Source: a virus
DNA length: 64,000 nucleotides
Strand: one strand, 5' to 3'
Virus record (IMG/VR): IMGVR_UViG_3300022916_000010
Coordinates: 1 to 64,000 of that record
Numbering within the stretch: position 1 is the stretch's first letter; the number at the start of each line of letters is the position of its first letter. Below, one piece after another: positions 47,262-54,914 of this stretch. Below the pieces are notes generated by a model that did no database searches, had not been told where the DNA came from, and worked only from the letters and a program-made list of their open reading frames with translations. A program made the translations under genes and the position numbers.

Positions 47262-47612
47262 ATGTACGGAATTATTATCGGTATCATAATCGTGGGAATA
47301 TATATATTATGGACTGAGTTTGGATTAAGAGATTGGACAGGTTGGATTTATATTAAGAAGTTTTTCGCTAAGGTCGGTAGAGGCTTGAAGAGAGTTTTTA
47401 CTAGCAATTTTTTCCAACAAGTGGTTTGTATATGGGTTTTTTCTATTGTGTTGGAGATCTGCACTGGCCTTCAGTCTTCGCTTGTGTCTTGGGAATGGTG
47501 GGTTATGACATTCACGTTCCTGTTTTTTGCTGATTATGCCTTCCCAAGAGCGGAAGAACAAAAAAAAGTAGAAGATAAGGCCGACCAAAAAAGCGTCCCT
47601 GAAGATAAGTAA
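47262..47612 (+). CDS. Membrane protein, 116 aa
   Basis: Start MYGIIIGIIIVGIYILW; helices ~2-18, 55-75, 83-98; charged tail EEQKKVEDKADQKS. A TCCCTGA lies inside the last codons. Confidence 0.65.
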   Translation: MYGIIIGIIIVGIYILWTEFGLRDWTGWIYIKKFFAKVGRGLKRVFTSNFFQQVVCIWVFSIVLEICTGLQSSLVSWEWWVMTFTFLFFADYAFPRAEEQKKVEDKADQKSVPEDK

Positions 47613-47654
47613 TCTTTTTGGGAAATGAGTAAACCATAAGAAAGGAAACACAAA

Positions 47655-47909
47655 ATGGCGTATTCTCAGAAGTTGAAAAATGTCAAGAGGGTTTCGCATT
47701 GCGAGCCTGTCAAGGGTCATATTGACCAGTCTAAGGGGCAAGTCGAGGCTTCCCTGTCCCAGAACAAGAAATCTGGTAGGTTTGACTTGGCTGTCGATGG
47801 CAATTTCGTCTACAGCGGGCCTTTCAATTTGGCTCTCGGAGTTGCGAAAAACCATGATGTCGTTTGGGATACGGAACCTAAGCTAGAATGGAAGCACGTT
47901 AAAATTTAA
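47655..47909 (+). CDS. Hypothetical basic protein, 84 aa
   Basis: Beta-rich: GRFDLAVDGNFVYSGPFNLALG. Codons GC-rich compared with neighbours. No family. Confidence 0.6.
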   Translation: MAYSQKLKNVKRVSHCEPVKGHIDQSKGQVEASLSQNKKSGRFDLAVDGNFVYSGPFNLALGVAKNHDVVWDTEPKLEWKHVKI

Positions 47910-47947
47910 CAGGGGGAATTTTCCCCATAATTAGAAAGGGTAAGAAG

Positions 47948-48205
47948 ATGAAGGTCATTGGAATTATGTTTGCAATCGCGTTGTTCTTGGCGGCGATTGG
48001 CGGCGGTCTGTATGTTTGTATCTACCAAGGTTGGGTTTTGGGTATCGTCGGCATCATCGAAGCGGCCAAATGCGAGCCGGTCGAGTCTTGGGGTGTCGCT
48101 TGGGGCGTCGTTAGGATCGTTTTCGCTAACGTCGCTGGAGCAGTCGTCTTTTGGATCGGCGCCGCCATCTCTGGAGCCATTGCTGCTGCGTCCTCCGCAA
48201 GGTAG
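47948..48205 (+). CDS. Membrane protein, 85 aa
   Basis: Three hydrophobic stretches, Gly/Ala-rich, ending in AISGAIAAASSAR. SD AAAGGG. Confidence 0.62.
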   Translation: MKVIGIMFAIALFLAAIGGGLYVCIYQGWVLGIVGIIEAAKCEPVESWGVAWGVVRIVFANVAGAVVFWIGAAISGAIAAASSAR

Positions 48206-48225
48206 TCCCTGATCTACAGTATCAA

Positions 48226-48273
48226 AAGGGTAGTAATATAGGCAAGACAGCTTATGTTACTACCCTTTTGGGG
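48226..48273 (+). terminator. Strong hairpin after 47948 gene
   Basis: AAAAGGGTAGTAA pairs with TTACTACCCTTTT, then GGGG. Bidirectional-looking terminator without a long T tract downstream. Confidence 0.65.
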
Positions 48274-48299
48274 TGATGCAAACAATAAAGAAGTAAAAC

Positions 48300-48359
48300 A
48301 TGAAACACAAAATCAGAATGATTAAGTATATATTTCTGTTTTCTCTTGCACTATTGTAG
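48300..48359 (+). CDS. Tiny hydrophobic peptide, 19 aa
   Basis: MKHKIRMIKYIFLFSLALL: basic start and single hydrophobic segment like a toxin peptide or leader. No clear SD, so doubtful. Confidence 0.3.
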   Translation: MKHKIRMIKYIFLFSLALL

Positions 48360-48372
48360 AAAGGTTGATACA

Positions 48373-48528
48373 ATGAGATTCCGAAGTATGATTATGATAG
48401 GCTCCATGTGGGCTGCTGCTGTTACGATATGTTCAATGGCTGGAACTATTGGAGTCTGGGCTTTCGTCCCTGCTGCTGTGGCTACTATTGCTATAGTTTG
48501 CACTGACGCAGACAACCGAAGTTCTTGA
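48373..48528 (+). CDS. Small membrane protein, 51 aa
   Basis: MRFRSMIMIGSMWAAAVTI and a second helix VWAFVPAAVATIAIV. Paralogue of the next gene: both have a GxxWA...GTIG/GPIG...W pattern. Confidence 0.6.
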   Translation: MRFRSMIMIGSMWAAAVTICSMAGTIGVWAFVPAAVATIAIVCTDADNRSS

Positions 48529-48553
48529 AAGAGTGGTAAGAAAGGCTGATATA

Positions 48554-48688
48554 ATGTCTATTGGAAAAGGTATCGCAATTTGTGGTATATGGGCTACTAT
48601 TCCGCTTGCTATCTACTTTGCTGGTCCAATAGGTATTTGGTTGGGCCTTTTCGCAATGATAGCAACTTGTCATATGCCTGGAAAATAA
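48554..48688 (+). CDS. Small membrane protein, 44 aa
   Basis: MSIGKGIAICGIWATIPLAI then GPIGIWLGLFAMIATC. Tandem with 48373; both starts follow an AGAAAGG-x-TGATA sequence, so the pair is a duplication. Confidence 0.6.
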   Translation: MSIGKGIAICGIWATIPLAIYFAGPIGIWLGLFAMIATCHMPGK

Positions 48689-48689
48689 A

Positions 48690-49115
48690 ATGGATATTAA
48701 AGAATTCAATAAATCAACATTCTTCTTGTCGAATTTCTTTCCGTCGAAAATTACTTTTTGCGGAAAAGAATATCCGTCAGTAGAACATTTCTATCAGGCT
48801 GTTAAAGCTACTGATGAAGAAGACCATGATGCTGTCATGGAAGCCGAAACCCCTGGCAAAGCCAAGAAAATCGGTAGACAGATAAAGATGAGAGATGATT
48901 GGGAATTCATCAAGCTAGATGTAATGTGTTTAGCTTTACGTATGAAGTTCTCTGATCCTAGCCTAAAGCAACAATTACTTTTTACTGGCGATGCAGAGTT
49001 AGAAGAAGGCAATACTTGGGGCGATAAGTTTTGGGGTATTGATTTGGTTACTGGCGAAGGCGAAAACATGCTAGGTAAAGCTCTTATGGAATTAAGGAAA
49101 GATTTGAGAGGCTGA
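48690..49115 (+). CDS. NADAR-domain protein (YbiA-like)
   Basis: 141 residues. FFLSNFFPSKITFCGKEYPSVEHFYQAVKA, GKAKKIGR, MKFSDPSLKQQLLFTG, and NTWGDKFWGIDL match the NADAR family throughout. YbiA acts as an N-glycosidase in riboflavin intermediate breakdown; other NADAR proteins remove ADP-ribose from guanine in DNA, countering DarT-type toxins. A phage copy fits an anti-defence role. The same window encodes a PARP. Confidence 0.88.
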   Translation: MDIKEFNKSTFFLSNFFPSKITFCGKEYPSVEHFYQAVKATDEEDHDAVMEAETPGKAKKIGRQIKMRDDWEFIKLDVMCLALRMKFSDPSLKQQLLFTGDAELEEGNTWGDKFWGIDLVTGEGENMLGKALMELRKDLRG

Positions 49116-49243
49116 AAAGTCTCTTTTTTTGTACAAATCTGTTAAGCATTTTCTACGTTTCTTCAGGGGAGAAAAATATACTCTATGTTATCCCTGATAA
49201 ACGATTGTCTTTTAAGTAAGGCAGACGAGGAAAGGACAACAAC

Positions 49244-49546
49244 ATGAGCGACAACAAAGATATGAGGACGTTTGTTGAAACAGTTTTGTTTGCTCTTGAG
49301 ACAAAGCCTCCGAAGTCTAGTAAATATCGCAGTATACCGAGCGATTACGAGATTTCTCAAGACTTGGCTGTTGACGTAAAGGCTAGGCTGTTGAGTCTGA
49401 CCCCTGTTGAGTTGATTGATTTTATTATGTCTGTCAAATGGGTTTTGTTCTTGAACGGACTAGAGCATCGGCTGTCGAAAGTCCTGAGAGCCTTGAAAGA
49501 TTTTTTTGCAAATGAGATCATGGGAAATAGTTTCCCTGATAAATAA
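49244..49546 (+). CDS. Hypothetical helical protein, 100 aa
   Basis: All-helical; MSDNKDMRTFVETVLFALET and LIDFIMSVKWVLFLNGLEHRL. No family. Confidence 0.6.
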   Translation: MSDNKDMRTFVETVLFALETKPPKSSKYRSIPSDYEISQDLAVDVKARLLSLTPVELIDFIMSVKWVLFLNGLEHRLSKVLRALKDFFANEIMGNSFPDK

Positions 49547-49606
49547 CCCAAAAATGGGTAATGATGGCGGCAACAGGGCCGACCACAAACTTGAAAGGAT
49601 GTAATC

Positions 49607-49945
49607 ATGACGGATGCGAACACGACGGATGCGGTTGAGGCGGTTGAGGCGACGAATGAGGCGGCTTCTTATGACGTTCGCCAGCGTAACGGCAAGAAGG
49701 GGCCTGGCAAGCATGTTGTCACGGTCGCTACCAAGGGCGATGCCGAGACGATTAAGGGCATTCTGGAGGGCGAGGCCGAGGATGGCGTCCAGACGATCAT
49801 CAAGGCCAACCAGGCGGTCGTTATCGTCACGGTCGAGGACTTCAAGGCCGGCCGCGAGGCTTACGCTGCCAAGGAACAGGCTCGCAAGGATGCCTTGGCG
49901 TTGCTGTCGCCCGAACAGCAGGAGGCTTTGGGCGTTACGCTGTAA
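49607..49945 (+). CDS. GC-rich hypothetical protein, 112 aa
   Basis: Ala/Val/Glu-rich start (VEAVEATNEAASYDV), then basic NGKKGPGKHVV and an alpha/beta core. GC-rich, with GAG/GCC/AAG codons unlike the surrounding AT-rich genes: either highly expressed or imported. Confidence 0.65.
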   Translation: MTDANTTDAVEAVEATNEAASYDVRQRNGKKGPGKHVVTVATKGDAETIKGILEGEAEDGVQTIIKANQAVVIVTVEDFKAGREAYAAKEQARKDALALLSPEQQEALGVTL

Positions 49946-49967
49946 CGTCCCAAACGGCAAGAGTTTA

Positions 49968-49999
49968 GGGGGAAGGGCGTACGAAAAGCCCTTCCCCCG
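49968..49999 (+). terminator. Strong hairpin after 49607 gene
   Basis: GGGGGAAGGGC-gtacgaaaa-GCCCTTCCCCC, an 11-bp stem, no T tract. Confidence 0.7.
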
Positions 50000-50078
50000 C
50001 CAGTCTTGTAAGGTCTGTTATTCACTTCTCCCTGTTTTTCTATCTGCTATTTGTTATGTCTAACTGAAAGGGATAACA

Positions 50079-50714
50079 ATGGAAATCTACAAGGCTCAGA
50101 TCATTGCGGCAAAACTGATGGCAAAGCATGGTATCACTTGCCCGCTCAAAATCTCAAGAGGCAAAAAGACGTTAGGAACATGCCATTGGAAATACGGCAA
50201 AGGTGGCATACCGGAAGTTAGCCATATCTCCCTGTCACGCTATCTGATTTCTCTTAACGGAGAAGAAGAAGTAAGGGAAACCATATTGCATGAAATCGCT
50301 CATGCTTTGGTCGGTTATAGTCACGGGCATGATAGAGTCTGGAAACTCAAAGCGATGGAGATTGGATGTACCCCACATCGCCTAGACTTCAAGGCCAAAA
50401 TGCCAGAAGGTAAGATCGCCGCTGTTTGTCCGCGATGCAAGAAAGTTGTGGGACATCGCCACCGGCGTAGTCAGAATATGCATCGTCACGTTCACCGTGG
50501 TTGCGGAACTCGGATTGTTTGGGTAAACAACAATCAGAGAGAGATTGACAGAGCAATGCAAATGCCTATCCCTGAGAAACAGCCCACTACTCCATTAGAG
50601 CAGCTTCATGCTTTGTTAGCAAAGCCACACAGGTTTGTCAGAACCAATCCACCTGCGAGAACGGTTGTAAAAACCAAAGCCCCTGAAAAGGTAGATGATA
50701 TTGTAAACTTGTAA
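50079..50714 (+). CDS. SprT-like zinc metalloprotease
   Basis: 211 residues. HEIAHALVGYSHGHDRVWKLKAMEIG carries HExxH plus the third His of SprT domains (ETILHEIAHAL). A zinc ribbon follows (CPRCKKVV...HRGCGTRI). Family members (SPRTN) cleave DNA-protein crosslinks. Disordered tail. Confidence 0.88.
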   Translation: MEIYKAQIIAAKLMAKHGITCPLKISRGKKTLGTCHWKYGKGGIPEVSHISLSRYLISLNGEEEVRETILHEIAHALVGYSHGHDRVWKLKAMEIGCTPHRLDFKAKMPEGKIAAVCPRCKKVVGHRHRRSQNMHRHVHRGCGTRIVWVNNNQREIDRAMQMPIPEKQPTTPLEQLHALLAKPHRFVRTNPPARTVVKTKAPEKVDDIVNL

Positions 50715-50723
50715 CGATCAAGC

Positions 50724-50752
50724 CGGCTTGGCGGCATGGCAGACGCTGTGAA
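50724..50752 (+). pseudogene. tRNA-Leu 5'-half relic
   Basis: GCTTGGCGGCATGGCAGACGC resembles acceptor plus D-arm of tRNA-Leu, but nothing matching follows before the intact tRNA-Leu. Confidence 0.35.
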
Positions 50753-50756
50753 GTAA

Positions 50757-50842
50757 GGCACTGTAGCCCAACTGGCAAGAGGCAACGGATTTAAAATCCG
50801 TGGAGTTTATTCTCCGTGTGGGTTCGACTCCCACCAGTGCTA
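50757..50842 (+). tRNA. tRNA-Leu (anticodon UAA)
   Basis: Acceptor GGCACTG/CAGTGCT, anticodon stem ACGGA/TCCGT with loop TTTAAAA, variable arm GGAG-TTTATT-CTCC, T-arm GTGGG-TTCGACT-CCCAC. Confidence 0.92.
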
Positions 50843-50884
50843 TTAAAATTTCCCCCTGAAAATGTAGAAAAGATTGGTAAGAGT

Positions 50885-51091
50885 ATGCTAACAGAACACC
50901 AAATATCCTACACAAGAAATCGAATCGCCGCAGAACACTTAGGTCTGATACGTTTCGATTATAAATGGAGATATATTCCGACAGATAAAAGCGGCATGAA
51001 TTTTGTTTATTGTAGGAATCGGGCAGATGCTCTTGAGCTTCTGAACTTTTGGACTGGTGGGGATTGGATATATAGAATACCAGTCGCTTAA
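50885..51091 (+). CDS. Hypothetical protein, 68 aa
   Basis: MLTEHQISYTRNRIAAEHLG and onward; C-terminal aromatic-rich alpha/beta. SD TTGGTAAGAG is weak. Confidence 0.5.
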   Translation: MLTEHQISYTRNRIAAEHLGLIRFDYKWRYIPTDKSGMNFVYCRNRADALELLNFWTGGDWIYRIPVA

Positions 51092-51163
51092 AAATTACTA
51101 TTTTCTGTATGCAATGGGACGAACGAAACGAGGTATTTTAAAAAATCACTTAACTAAGGAGAA

Positions 51164-51382
51164 ATGCAATTGGGCGATATTTATATTAATAATTCGGGTA
51201 AAGATCAAAAACATGGGGGGTGTCTCCCCGCTATTCTTTCATTTATTATCCCTGGTTTAGGTCAATTATTGGCTGGGCATCCAATTAAAGCGATTTGTCA
51301 TTTTGTTGTGGCAGTAGCTCTTTGGTGTGTTTTAATGGGGTGGATTATCCATCTCTATTCTGCCTGGGATGCGAACAGATAA
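51164..51382 (+). CDS. TM2-like small membrane protein
   Basis: 72 residues. ILSFIIPGLGQLLAGHPIKA followed by a second helix AVALWCVLMGWIIHLYSAWDA; the PGLGQL-x-x-G motif is typical of TM2-type families. N-terminal polar. SD AAGGAG. Confidence 0.68.
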   Translation: MQLGDIYINNSGKDQKHGGCLPAILSFIIPGLGQLLAGHPIKAICHFVVAVALWCVLMGWIIHLYSAWDANR

Positions 51383-51439
51383 AGTCCCTGAAACACAACC
51401 AACAAATCCATAGAGGTAACTTAACCAAGGAGCCTCAAC

Positions 51440-51670
51440 ATGTATAAGTATTTCAAGAGAATCAACGACAAGAGGGTCGCATTCTTCAACACCACGAAAT
51501 GCGAGACTTGCGGAGCTATCATCCAAGCTCCCAACTCAGCTAATGGTATCACCAAAGAAATCCCTAAGTTTCTGAGGATGGGCATGGTAGAGTGGATTAA
51601 GCCGCTGCCAGAGGAAGGCTACTACAGCGAAGAAATGGGACAAGAGGCTTGCTTCAATTGCGGTAAGTAG
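51440..51670 (+). CDS. Small zinc-binding protein, 76 aa
   Basis: CETCG (~20) and terminal CFNCGK give two CxxC pairs. SD AAGGAG. Confidence 0.62.
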   Translation: MYKYFKRINDKRVAFFNTTKCETCGAIIQAPNSANGITKEIPKFLRMGMVEWIKPLPEEGYYSEEMGQEACFNCGK

Positions 51671-51720
51671 TTCTCCCTGAGATAATACACGAAATCGATT
51701 AGAGATGAAGGGGACTAACA

Positions 51721-51948
51721 ATGGAACTTAAAGATTTTCGTAAAGAACTAAAATCTTGTGGGTTTAGGGTAAAAACTGAGTCATTGTCTATTGGTCGTCA
51801 TGCTACTATAATCCGGATTAGCGATAAACAATCTATGCCATCGATTTTCTCCGGCGAAGAGCATCGTCAACAATGGATTAAAGCTATTGCAATTAAATCA
51901 GAAGCCAAGGGGAATCTTTGGGATAAAGGTGAGAAAATCTATACCTGA
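51721..51948 (+). CDS. Hypothetical protein, 75 aa
   Basis: Alpha/beta: MELKDFRKELKSCGFRVKTES...HATIIRISD. No family. Preceded by TTCTCCCTGA 49 nt upstream. Confidence 0.6.
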   Translation: MELKDFRKELKSCGFRVKTESLSIGRHATIIRISDKQSMPSIFSGEEHRQQWIKAIAIKSEAKGNLWDKGEKIYT

Positions 51949-52034
51949 TTAAGTAGTTCTCCCTGAAACAACACACGAAATTAATACTTAACGTAAGAGC
52001 AATAATATAAGCTACTAATAATGAAAGGAGCTAG

Positions 52035-52150
52035 TATAATGCGTTAAGGACAGCCCGATAAGGATACGTTTGGAGAGTATCGTTTGAAAATCCTGGGCCA
52101 AAATGGAAACTCTCCCCTGTCTCAGTAAGATCTTTTATTCATAGCTGTCC
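52035..52150 (+). ncRNA. Candidate promoter plus structured small RNA
   Basis: TATAAT at 52035-52040 lies 7 nt before GGACAGC (52048-52054), which pairs with GCTGTCC (52144-52150). Inside are GATAC/GTATC and GGAGAGT/ACTCTCC. No good -35. The 3' strand runs into TCCCTGAG. No reading frame here. A non-coding RNA starting at the stem base is plausible. Confidence 0.45.
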
Positions 52151-52201
52151 CTGAGTAAAAGAAAATAGATTGAGATAGGGCCGGTATATGGGACAGCACA
52201 C

Positions 52202-52343
52202 GCCCCTGTAGTTTAATTGGCAAAACAACACCGTATGTCCAGAATACATAATGATTATGGGAAGCTAGAGACTGGACCTCCCTGCCTTCCAATAAAGAAA
52301 ATGTATGATGGTGGAGTTTCGGGTTCGAGTCCTGCCAGGGGTA
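52202..52343 (+). tRNA. tRNA-like locus with ~75-nt anticodon-arm insertion
   Basis: Acceptor GCCCCTG/CAGGGGT, U8A9, D-arm GTTT-AATTGGCA-AAAC, anticodon-stem-like CACC/GGTG, T-arm CGGG-TTCGAGT-CCTG. The anticodon loop is replaced by an insert with its own stem GTCCAG/CTGGAC and inner CATAAT/ATTATG, plus a TCCCTG motif. No anticodon can be assigned. Confidence 0.55.
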
Positions 52344-52368
52344 TTACGTAACATTGAAAGGAAAAATA

Positions 52369-52650
52369 ATGTTCACGATAGCAGTTGTTGTTTACTCAAT
52401 CATGTTTCTTTTTGGCTGTATGCTGTTTGCAGTCGGGAGTTGCATTCTCTTTGATGAAAAAGAGCCGAATGGACTGGCATTAGTCCCATTCCTGTTTGCA
52501 GTATTGTGCTTTGTGACCCCCATCTTAATGCTCACAACTCATGTATGGGAAAATGGTTATAAGTCTGGCCAAGTTGATGCACTCAATGGCGAGATTTATT
52601 ACGAACAAAAAGAATCCTCTAACAATGATGCTTGGGAAAAGAAGGAATAA
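52369..52650 (+). CDS. GQxDA-family membrane protein 1
   Basis: 93 residues; two helices (2-25, 39-60), then ENGYKSGQVDALNGEIYYEQKE. The GY-x-x-GQ-x-DA-x-x-G tail recurs in the genes at 52942, 53949 and 54265. Start chosen for AAAGGAAAAATA. Confidence 0.68.
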   Translation: MFTIAVVVYSIMFLFGCMLFAVGSCILFDEKEPNGLALVPFLFAVLCFVTPILMLTTHVWENGYKSGQVDALNGEIYYEQKESSNNDAWEKKE

Positions 52651-52654
52651 TAAA

Positions 52655-52912
52655 ATGGAAGAATTTGCAATGAGTTGCGCACTTGTTGTCGTAACTTTGG
52701 TCACGTTGCTTCTTGTTGGCGCAGTTTTGGATGGTCAAGAAATTTCCGAGTCTCAATACGATTCTCTGAAAGAATGGCAAGCAGAATTCCCTGAACTCAA
52801 AGAAAAAATCGAAGATGCTTTGAACGATGGAGAAGTTTCGAAAATAGAGTTTAGGCGTATTGAACGATATAGAGAAGGTATCGAAAAAAAGAAAGAGATA
52901 CTGACGGATTAA
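52655..52912 (+). CDS. DGK-motif membrane protein, copy 6
   Basis: 85 residues; helix near 3-25, then YDSLKEWQAEFPELKEKIEDALNDGEVSKIEFRRI, the family tail with DGEVS. 40 kb from the other copies, in a more GC-rich setting. Confidence 0.72.
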   Translation: MEEFAMSCALVVVTLVTLLLVGAVLDGQEISESQYDSLKEWQAEFPELKEKIEDALNDGEVSKIEFRRIERYREGIEKKKEILTD

Positions 52913-52941
52913 AAACTCCCTGAAAATAGAAAGGATTTACC

Positions 52942-53247
52942 ATGTTAGGGCTAGGAATTTTCTTCATCATTTTGGCGTTGCTTCTGGTATTGTTATCCAT
53001 GACATGCGTATCTGCTCCGTCTGATGACGGTTGGGGACTTGTGTTTTTCGTTATTTTTCTTATGGTTACTGCTGGAGCGTTTGGATGCTTTACAAATATC
53101 GCCTGGCATGAAGGATATGATAAATGCGAAAAAGAGAATGGTTCCCTGATTTTAGCAGAACAAAAGGGATACGTTAAAGGGCAAATAGATGCCTATAGAA
53201 GCATAGTCAAATCGGAAACAACTAAGGAAGATGAAAGTGGACAATGA
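52942..53247 (+). CDS. GQxDA-family membrane protein 2
   Basis: 101 residues; helices 2-23 and 33-53; AWHEGYDKCEKEN and KGYVKGQIDAYRS hold two versions of the tail motif. Confidence 0.68.
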   Translation: MLGLGIFFIILALLLVLLSMTCVSAPSDDGWGLVFFVIFLMVTAGAFGCFTNIAWHEGYDKCEKENGSLILAEQKGYVKGQIDAYRSIVKSETTKEDESGQ

Positions 53248-53428
53248 TTTTAAGAGGCTCTCTAAGCGAGCCAGGAAGCAAGGCTATACTTTCGAGCGTT
53301 GCGGTAAGATGTTCCGTCTGAGCAGCAAACGACACGCTCCAGACGGCGACTATATCGAATATGAGTATCTTAACGATGCTATCACTGATCTTTCCCTGAT
53401 TAAAGCGGGAATAAACCCTCTTCTGTAG
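53231..53428 (+). CDS. Hypothetical basic protein, 65 aa
   Basis: MKVDNDFKRLSKRARKQGYTFERCGKMF resembles HicA-type double-stranded RNA-binding folds (KxxGxxxxRxxG.H), without the catalytic His. Weak. Overlaps the upstream gene by 17 nt. Confidence 0.55.
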   Translation: MKVDNDFKRLSKRARKQGYTFERCGKMFRLSSKRHAPDGDYIEYEYLNDAITDLSLIKAGINPLL

Positions 53429-53459
53429 GCAATCAACAACCAACATAAAGGGTAAGAAA

Positions 53460-53612
53460 ATGGCTCATGGCGAAAACGATGCTTGTATGACTTGTGACCG
53501 TCCGACTTGCGATGGATGCCCCTACTTTTGGGAGGAGCCAGATTCTTATGATTCTTTTGACCTTTTCTTGGATCAGGAGTTCCAGCACGATCTCCCTGAT
53601 ATTGAAGATTAA
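53460..53612 (+). CDS. Small Cys-rich acidic protein, 50 aa
   Basis: CMTCDRPTCDGCPYFW then an Asp/Glu-rich tail; four Cys could bind zinc. A TCCCTGA lies within the last codons. Confidence 0.6.
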   Translation: MAHGENDACMTCDRPTCDGCPYFWEEPDSYDSFDLFLDQEFQHDLPDIED

Positions 53613-53639
53613 ATCATTACGAGTAGAAAGGGAACAACA

Positions 53640-53936
53640 ATGAAACTTTTGACCAAAGCACTCAAAGTTAAGATTCCTCCGCTGTATGCCAATGAGAAAA
53701 AGTCTCTTGAAGAGACTATGGCAGTTGTCAAACTCTTCACCCCTGATGGGAATTGGACTTGGTATATCACCGAATTCGACGGAGTTGATAGGTTTTTCGG
53801 CTTGGTCGATGGTTTCGAGAAAGAATTGGGGTATTTCTCGTTGTCGGAACTGTTGAAGTTACGCGGCCCGATGGGCCTCCCTGTCGAAAGGGATATGTAT
53901 TGGACACCGAAGAGCCTAAAGGAACTAATGGGCTAG
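53640..53936 (+). CDS. DUF2958-like protein
   Basis: 98 residues. IPPLYANEKKSL, VKLFTPDGNWTWYITEFDG, FFGLVDGFEKELGYFSLSEL and the terminal WTPKSLKEL closely follow the DUF2958 pattern found on plasmids and phages, function unknown. Confidence 0.8.
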   Translation: MKLLTKALKVKIPPLYANEKKSLEETMAVVKLFTPDGNWTWYITEFDGVDRFFGLVDGFEKELGYFSLSELLKLRGPMGLPVERDMYWTPKSLKELMG

Positions 53937-53948
53937 AAAGGTTTTATC

Positions 53949-54230
53949 ATGTTATCAATTGCATTATTCGCTTGGGCTGCGATATTCATAATTATTCTTT
54001 GCTTGTTGGCGTCATTAGATAACAACTTTATCTCTACAAGCATTAGAGGATGTTTGATTTTTTCCCTTCTAATACTTGTCCCTCTGTTGTGCCATGACAT
54101 AGGGAATGCCAGAGAAGAATACGGCCACAAACAAGGTTACAAGCAAGGGCAAATTGACGCAATCAAAGGTGATATTAAGTACCAAAAGGTCCACGAAGAG
54201 AAGTGGGAATTGATCCCTGAAAAAGAGTAG
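53949..54230 (+). CDS. GQxDA-family membrane protein 3
   Basis: 93 residues; two helices (3-22, 31-48); HKQGYKQGQIDAIKGDIKYQK tail. Confidence 0.68.
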   Translation: MLSIALFAWAAIFIIILCLLASLDNNFISTSIRGCLIFSLLILVPLLCHDIGNAREEYGHKQGYKQGQIDAIKGDIKYQKVHEEKWELIPEKE

Positions 54231-54264
54231 AAAATACAGATAGGTAACACGAAAGGACAACAAA

Positions 54265-54591
54265 ATGGGACTGATATTTTTCTTAACAGCTTGTACGGTT
54301 ATTTCGATGGGAGCCTTGGCTGGATGCGTAAGCAGTCTGGTTATGATTGATAATAAAGAACTCAGAATAAACGTCGTCGCTGGGGCGTTGCTTGCTTTGA
54401 GCGTTTTGATGATTTCTGTATTGCCGGCGGCTTATTTATCGGGCAAGGCAGATGCAGTTAAATCTATGGTCCCTGTTGCACAACATTTTTACGAGGAAGG
54501 GCATACTGACGCTACAAACGGTAAGCCAAATAAATATCGCGCGACAAAAAGCGAGAAACTCCCTGAAGAAAACGACAAAAATAAAGAGTAG
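54265..54591 (+). CDS. GQxDA-family membrane protein 4
   Basis: 108 residues; helices 2-25 and 37-58; tail YEEGHTDATNGKPNKY is a divergent version of the motif. Confidence 0.65.
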   Translation: MGLIFFLTACTVISMGALAGCVSSLVMIDNKELRINVVAGALLALSVLMISVLPAAYLSGKADAVKSMVPVAQHFYEEGHTDATNGKPNKYRATKSEKLPEENDKNKE

Positions 54592-54619
54592 TATAACGAG
54601 TTGAGCTTAATAAAGCTCC

Positions 54620-54710
54620 TGCATTGAATTTTTCGTTCCTACCCTATGATACAACGAAAAATTATGCAGAGGGAGATAGTACCAACTTCTATCTCCCTGA
54701 CTCATTTTTT
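54620..54710 (+). terminator. Two successive hairpins, terminator-like
   Basis: TGCAT..AATTTTTCGTT pairs with AACGAAAAATT.ATGCA, then GGGAGATAG pairs with CTATCTCCC, followed by TGACTCATTTTTT. The second stem includes TCTCCCTGA. Confidence 0.65.
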
Positions 54711-54740
54711 ACAAATCCCTATCCTTGAAAGGATATAACA

Positions 54741-54914
54741 ATGCGATCAACTTTTTACGCCATTATCAAATTGACTGTTGAGCATGAAGGCGATATGGAA
54801 GATGCCCGGCGAGATGTTGGTTCTGATGCTGATTATCATTTCAGCTTTGACAATGGCAAAACAAAAATTGTAGATACAGAATGGTCAGATATAAGAACAG
54901 GAGATGAATTGTGA
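54741..54914 (+). CDS. Hypothetical protein, 57 aa
   Basis: MRSTFYAIIKLTVEHEGDMED then DYHFSFDNGKTKIVDTEW: a ferredoxin-like beta-alpha-beta pattern. No family. SD GAAAGGA. Confidence 0.62.
   Translation: MRSTFYAIIKLTVEHEGDMEDARRDVGSDADYHFSFDNGKTKIVDTEWSDIRTGDEL

Noticed and set aside
49614-50063. Arg-rich frame over the GC-rich gene.
   Set aside because: It is the +1 shadow of the supported gene at 49607; its composition (runs of Arg/Ser) is typical of a shifted GC-rich frame.
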